Shown: in pieces, positions 7,201 through 9,469 of the stretch
How positions within the stretch are numbered: the first letter of the stretch is position 1
How the letters are laid out: each line of letters opens with the position of its first letter
Assembly: GCA_031290325.1 (NCBI GenBank)
Contig: JAITNU010000093.1
Span: 1-9,469, forward strand
Reading direction: 5' to 3'
Length of the DNA stretch: 9,469 nt
Origin: Treponema sp.
Lineage (GTDB): Bacteria; Spirochaetota; Spirochaetia; Treponematales; Breznakiellaceae
Program-made: the position numbers and the translations under genes
Notes under the pieces: generated by a model
Told to the model about the DNA's origin: nothing
What the model saw: only the letters and a program-made list of their open reading frames with translations
The model's database searches: none

Positions 7201-8144
7201 ATACGCTCCAGCACTGCTATGAATCGGTATTGCAAAGTGTCTTTCCTTATGGGAAAGCAGATAAAACACCGGTACCGCTTATTTCTTTTGAAGCAACCAC
7301 AGGGAAGCGCTCTGCTCACGCTGCAATTCAGGTACTCAAAAATGAAAAACCAAAAGCCTTTATCCCTGTTTTCCCCGGTACCAACTGTGAGTACGACACC
7401 GCCCGTGCGTTGGAACGCGCCGGTGCAGAGCCGGTCATGCTGGTTATCCGAAATCTGACAAAAGAAGCGGTTGCTGAATCCATCGAAAGGGCGGATGCGC
7501 TCCTCAAAGAATCGCACATCATGGTTATTCCCGGGGGCTTTTCCGGAGGTGATGAGCCTGATGGTTCCGGTAAGTTCATCACCGCCTTCTTCCGCAATCC
7601 CCGGTTACAGGACCGCATCGGCGATTTTTTAGAGCGCCGGGACGGGCTTATATGCGGTATCTGTAACGGGTTTCAAGGCTTGATTAAACTGGGACTGGTT
7701 CCCTTTGGCCACATCATCGATCCTGATCCGGAAGGTCCCACCCTCACCTTTAACAAAATCGGCCGTCATCAATCCATGCTGGTACGCACCCGCATCGCGT
7801 CCAACCAATCCCCCTGGCTCATGGGCAGCGCGGTGGGGGATATATATACGATTCCGGTTTCCCACGGTGAAGGCCGTTTTATCGCCCAGGAATCGCTCAT
7901 CCAGGACCTGATCCGCGGCGGTCAGATCGCCGCTCAATACGTTGACCCCCCAGGCAATCCCACAATGGACGAGCGCTATAACCCGAACGGTTCAATGTAC
8001 GCTGTCGAAGCGCTCACCTCTCCCGATGGCAGGGTACTGGGCAAGATGGGACACACTGAACGCAGGAGTATCCACACCTATAAAAACGTCCCTGGAAACA
8101 CAGACCAACGGATTTTTGAAAACGCAGTGGCTTATTTTCAGTAG
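4284..8144 (+). CDS. purL: Phosphoribosylformylglycinamidine synthase, fused synthetase-glutaminase PurL (1286 aa)
   Basis: Catalyses step 4 of purine synthesis: FGAR + glutamine + ATP give FGAM. This single-chain form includes the PurS-like, PurL and PurQ activities. Order: N-terminal domain (about 1-160); helical linker with DTYWSDHCRHTTF (220-232); first AIRS-like half with NETHNHP (340-346), GRDGCGGATGSS (about 470-481) and NDFGAGG (524-530); second half with GGKDSMSG (805-812); and a class I glutaminase domain (about 1025-1286) with FPGTNC (1030-1035), nucleophile Cys1127 in GICNGFQ, and His1257/Glu1259 in GHTER completing the triad. The form of the linker places it with the clade II type of Clostridia, Bacteroides and treponemes rather than the E. 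coli type (inference from memory). The ATG overlaps the purD end by 14 bp and has AAGGAA (4273-4278) five bases upstream, suggesting translational coupling. All catalytic motifs are intact. Confidence 0.97.
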   Translation: MAVYRIYVEKKAEYAVEAQRLQQDIVEFLRIETLEALRLLNRYDVEGIDEAVFRQCRSTVFSEPQVDTVFDVLPVDTADTACRVFAVEPLPGQYDQRSDSCAQCIQMVSRQERPIVRTAAVYFLFGTISEEDFLLIKKHIINPVESREASLEAVQTLSLEYETPPPLAILNGFRHLSDPGIKAFCSSYALAMDDEDLRFCRDYFCSEGRDPTITELRMIDTYWSDHCRHTTFATILDHIIFDTDPASANNIKHSNDTSSTDVRAAYQRYLEIRKILNQEDQDKKKYPITLMDMATIGAKYLKRQGLLPKLDESEEINACSVHVEVDVDGKREPWLLMFKNETHNHPTEIEPFGGAATCIGGAIRDPLAGRSYVYQALRISGAGNPLAGVEETRPGKLPQRKLVTGAAAGYSSYGNQIGLATGLVREIYHPGYEAKHLELGAVIGAAPLHHIVRHQPEPGDVVILLGGRTGRDGCGGATGSSKSHTTASIEQCGSEVQKGNAPEERKLQRLFRNPRVTRLIKRCNDFGAGGVSVAIGELAPGMEIDLDAVPVKYHGLDGTELAISESQERMAVVVTPEHVQPFLNYAAEENLEATVVAQVTDEDRLCMKWQGQSIVDIARVFLDSKGAEKHACARISTKKAGSITSALDAKTTAPEKPAVSLQHRFEALLSDLNICSQKGLSERFDSTIGAATVLMPLGGTYQMTPAQVMAAQLPVLSGNTRTCSLMSYGYDPFLTEQSPFHGAYCAVVESVTKIVAAGGTRKECYLSFQEYFEKLDADPVRWGKPVAALLGALDAQLDLSVAAIGGKDSMSGTFETIHVPPTLVSFALSITQAEYIITPEFKKAGSKVVLIAPAVDTALPGIPVKESLCRCLDEVESLIREKKVSSAFALSSGGLAEALFKMCLGNRLGFHLQKNISRESLFVPQYGALVLELAEDTNTGLWIGNTISEYHFIAHDTTRSSGDTLPDIAISLDTLQHCYESVLQSVFPYGKADKTPVPLISFEATTGKRSAHAAIQVLKNEKPKAFIPVFPGTNCEYDTARALERAGAEPVMLVIRNLTKEAVAESIERADALLKESHIMVIPGGFSGGDEPDGSGKFITAFFRNPRLQDRIGDFLERRDGLICGICNGFQGLIKLGLVPFGHIIDPDPEGPTLTFNKIGRHQSMLVRTRIASNQSPWLMGSAVGDIYTIPVSHGEGRFIAQESLIQDLIRGGQIAAQYVDPPGNPTMDERYNPNGSMYAVEALTSPDGRVLGKMGHTERRSIHTYKNVPGNTDQRIFENAVAYFQ

Positions 8145-8217
8145 GATAACTATTCAGTCGTATAAAAAAAGGAGGGGTGGGATGAAGCAAAAAAAATAAT
8201 TTTAAGGAATGAAGCAG

Positions 8218-8325
8218 TACCTGATTCAGAGTAGTAGTGCCGTAAGTATTGCCGGAGATGCTTGCTTGAGCAGCCGGGAGGTTCAAGGCACCACTGTTTA
8301 TATATATCCCGCCGCCGTTTATGGT
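8218..8325 (-). pseudogene. Fragment resembling a GGG-rich beta-helix surface-protein repeat
   Basis: One minus-strand frame over 36 codons contains TINGGGIYINSGALNL followed by ASISGNTYGTTT. This pattern (GGGIYI, about ten residues, then ISGNT) is the hallmark of the parallel beta-helix / polymorphic outer-membrane repeats that are abundant in treponeme surface proteins. The match is to one repeat unit only. An in-frame stop lies two codons upstream (8329-8331) and no matching repeat follows, so it can only be a relic. A chance match in 36 codons is possible but seems unlikely given how closely the glycine and SGNT spacing fits. It suggests that a surface-protein gene once lay here on the minus strand. 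Confidence 0.33.
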
Positions 8326-8360
8326 TCGTCAGGTCAAAGAGAACTATGTGGCGTCCTTTT

Positions 8361-8384
8361 AAAAAAGGTTCAGCTCCTGCTGAA
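8361..8384 (-). terminator. Intrinsic terminator reading on the minus strand
   Basis: On the minus strand, TTCAGC (8384-8379) pairs perfectly with GCTGAA (8374-8369) around a 4-base loop. It is followed after CC by six T's (8366-8361). On the plus strand the hairpin is not followed by T's, so the direction is minus. No recognised minus-strand gene feeds it; the nearest open frame ends at 8408, 24 bases upstream. Confidence 0.5.
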
Positions 8385-8411
8385 ATGTTGCCACACCTAA
8401 GCGCGAATTAA

Positions 8412-8427
8412 TACCGGTTATCCGGTA
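8412..8427. repeat. TACCGG-TTAT-CCGGTA hairpin
   Basis: A perfect 6-bp inverted repeat with a 4-base loop. No T run follows on either strand. It lies at the 3' end of the short minus-strand frame, upstream of the minus-strand terminator. The same TACCGG/CCGGTA arms occur again at 9239-9265. Confidence 0.35.
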
Positions 8428-8531
8428 AGCTTTCATTGTCCCAGATATACCATATAGTTTTACCATCCTTCTTAAAAAACTTACATACAAAACGGCATAA
8501 AAGCAGGAGGCGTCCGATTGTCTTCACCGTA

Positions 8532-8560
8532 TTGACGTTATTACCGTAAAATGCTACGCT
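8532..8560 (+). promoter_or_regulatory. Candidate promoter of the carbonic anhydrase gene
   Basis: TTGACG (8532-8537, 5 of 6), a 17-base spacer and TACGCT (8555-8560, only T, A and the last T matching consensus). Transcription would start near 8567, about 30 bases before the ATG. The poor -10 suggests low or activated expression. Confidence 0.4.
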
Positions 8561-8583
8561 CAATAGAGTTATTTTACCGTTAA
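8537..8583 (+). repeat. Imperfect direct repeat flanking the carbonic anhydrase start site
   Basis: GTTATTACCGTAA (8537-8549) and GTTATTTTACCGTTAA (8568-8583) begin 31 bases apart, close to three helical turns. One copy lies in the promoter spacer and the other starts at the predicted transcript start. A third ACCGT is at 8526-8530. The arrangement is operator-like but could be chance in A/T-rich DNA. Confidence 0.3.
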
Positions 8584-9233
8584 GGAGAAAAAATAATATG
8601 ATACACAAAAATGTGTTCAAAACGAGGAAATGGTATGTGTCAGCGCTTATAGCGGGACTCTTACTATTTCAAACCGCATGCGCTACCGCTTCAAAACAAC
8701 CGGTAGCACAACAGGAACCGGCGGTAGCCCATGAAGAAAAACATTGGGGTTATACCGGAGATGTGGGACCAGCGTACTGGTATACCTTGGATCCTGCCTA
8801 TGCCATTGCAAAAGATGGAAAAGCGCAGTCCCCGATCAACATCGTTACCGGCGATCTGGTGGCAAACGATGCTTTACAAAAACCTGTACTGCATTACCAT
8901 GAAACAAAATTTGAGGTTGAAAACAATGGACACACCATTGAATGCCTGCCTATCCATGATGATGAGAATTATATCACCATTGATGGTCAACCGTATATCT
9001 TGCAGCAGTTTCATTTTCACGCACCCAGTGAACACCAGATTGACGGGGTCTATGCCGACATGGAAGTGCATCTCGTACACAAAGATGCCCAGGGTAATCT
9101 TGCGGTAGTTGGAATTTTAATCCGTGGGGGCCAGGAGAATGTACTACTGGGGGAACTGTTTACCAAGTTACCAAAAGAAGTAACATCAGAAGAAACGCTG
9201 GTGCATCTTGAAGGCTTGATTGACCTTTCAGGT

Positions 9234-9236
9234 TGA
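9234..9236 (+). other. In-frame TGA in the carbonic anhydrase frame
   Basis: The codons around it read LIDLSG-TGA-FTGNETMYRYDGS. Known alpha-carbonic anhydrases have Leu at about this position (an S-A/G-L-L-P type segment before YYRYDGSLTTPP), so one change, TTA or TTG to TGA, explains it. The homologous residue is neither Cys nor an active-site residue, which argues against selenocysteine. Confidence 0.8.
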
Positions 9237-9238
9237 TT

Positions 9239-9265
9239 TACCGGGAACGAGACTATGTACCGGTA
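9239..9265 (+). repeat. TACCGG ... CCGGTA hairpin two bases after the TGA
   Basis: 6-bp arms at 9239-9244 and 9260-9265 enclose a 15-base loop. The position just after a TGA is where a bacterial SECIS element would lie, but the loop is large and lacks an obvious bulged-U/short apical-loop form. It lies in conserved coding sequence, so it may be incidental. Confidence 0.25.
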
Positions 9266-9469
9266 TGACGGCTCCCTGACCACACCACCCTGCAGCGAAG
9301 GCGTTAAGTGGAGTGTCGCAGTTCAGCCAATAGAACTATCCGCTGCCCAGATCACCGCGTTTAAAACGCTGTATACCGGCAACAACCGGCCGGTTCAAAA
9401 TCTTCACGACAGAAGGGTCTTTTTAGCTCGTGAGTAATTAGAAATGAGGAGTGAGTAGTTCGTTGTTTG

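Larger units (their letters stand above)
8145..8597. other. Intergenic stretch of about 450 bp with remnants and signals
   Basis: No intact gene is evident between purL and the carbonic anhydrase. Just after purL an AGGAGGGG site (8170-8177) precedes an ATG at 8182 that reads only five codons (MKQKK) before TAA, with no obvious purpose. No plus-strand terminator for purL was found. Further right lie a minus-strand beta-helix-like fragment, a minus-strand terminator, a short minus-strand open frame and the carbonic anhydrase promoter, described separately. Confidence 0.6.
8408..8620 (-). other. Short minus-strand open frame (70 codons), unrecognised, doubtful
   Basis: The frame ends with TAA at 8410-8408, shortly before the minus-strand terminator. 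Its last part (FVCKFFKKDGKTIWYIWDNE) looks protein-like, while the first half is hydrophobic and overlaps the promoter, ribosome site and first codons of the carbonic anhydrase on the other strand. No ribosome site precedes its ATG. The best guess is the relic C-terminus of a lost gene that kept its terminator. A genuine small membrane protein or chance are alternatives. Confidence 0.17.
8598..9437 (+). pseudogene. Alpha-class carbonic anhydrase, exported, interrupted by one in-frame TGA
   Basis: Alpha-carbonic anhydrases hydrate CO2 to bicarbonate with a zinc ion. The first 212 codons begin with basic residues, a hydrophobic segment (about 14-24) and TAC at 26-28, a relaxed spirochaete-style lipobox, so it is probably a periplasmic or outer-face lipoprotein. 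Family motifs are HWGY (49-52), QSPINI (77-82), NNGH (109-112, the proton-shuttle His position), FHFHAPSEH (138-146, zinc ligands H139 and H141, Glu145) and MEVHLVH (155-161, third ligand H158). TGA is codon 213. The same frame continues with YRYDGSLTTPPCSEGVKW (221-238, carrying the active-site Thr at 228) and NNRPVQ to TAA at 9435-9437, making 279 codons. AAGGAG (8582-8587) precedes the ATG. Ending at the TGA, the product would lack the catalytic Thr and the C-terminal fold, so it is probably inactive. If the TGA is read through or is an error, the enzyme is complete. Confidence 0.8.

Noticed and set aside
8209..8400. 63-residue plus-strand open frame after purL
   Set aside because: AAGGA abuts the ATG with no usable spacing, the composition is unremarkable, and the opposite strand carries a better repeat-like match.
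8598..9437. TGA read as tryptophan (alternative genetic code)
   Set aside because: purD, purL, metF and cooC contain no in-frame TGA and their Trp residues use TGG, so a code-4 organism is not supported.
1..9469. Defence system, CRISPR array, insertion sequence or prophage
   Set aside because: No spaced repeats, transposase or phage genes were recognised; apart from relics, the window is ordinary C1 and purine metabolism.

Overview
The window looks like chromosomal DNA from an anaerobic, CO2-fixing (acetogenic) bacterium. The best guess is a termite-gut type spirochaete related to Treponema primitia. This is inference from gene content: a CooC-type nickel ATPase for CO dehydrogenase/acetyl-CoA synthase next to two methylenetetrahydrofolate reductase genes, a clade II (Clostridium/Treponema style) fused PurL, and a short fragment resembling the GGG-rich beta-helix surface repeats common in treponemes. 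No rRNA, tRNA, CRISPR array or intact mobile element was seen.

Left half (1-2899), all on the minus strand: cooC (2129-2899), a complete short metF (782-1645) and the first 182 codons of a second metF (1-548, running off the left edge). Each of the three has its own good sigma70-like promoter, so they form a co-oriented block rather than one tight operon. The two MetF proteins are close paralogues. Between cooC and the complete metF lies about 480 bp with no intact gene. It holds a weak terminator, a possible frameshifted gene remnant, a long imperfect inverted repeat, and the metF promoter with a perfect inverted repeat between its -35 and -10 boxes.

Right half (3011-8144), plus strand: purD and purL overlap by 14 bp and form a purine-biosynthesis operon divergent from cooC across a 111-bp intergenic region. 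The two enzymes catalyse steps 2 and 4 of de novo IMP synthesis. The step between them, and a later one, use formyl units that come from the folate pool in which MetF also works.

Right end (8145-9469): about 450 bp without an intact gene contains two possible minus-strand coding remnants and a minus-strand intrinsic terminator. After it comes an exported alpha-class carbonic anhydrase whose frame is interrupted by one TGA at 9234-9236. The frame continues beyond the TGA through the conserved active-site Thr region to a natural end at 9437, so this is either a recent nonsense mutation, a sequencing error or, less likely, recoding. A carbonic anhydrase would fit a CO2-consuming organism.
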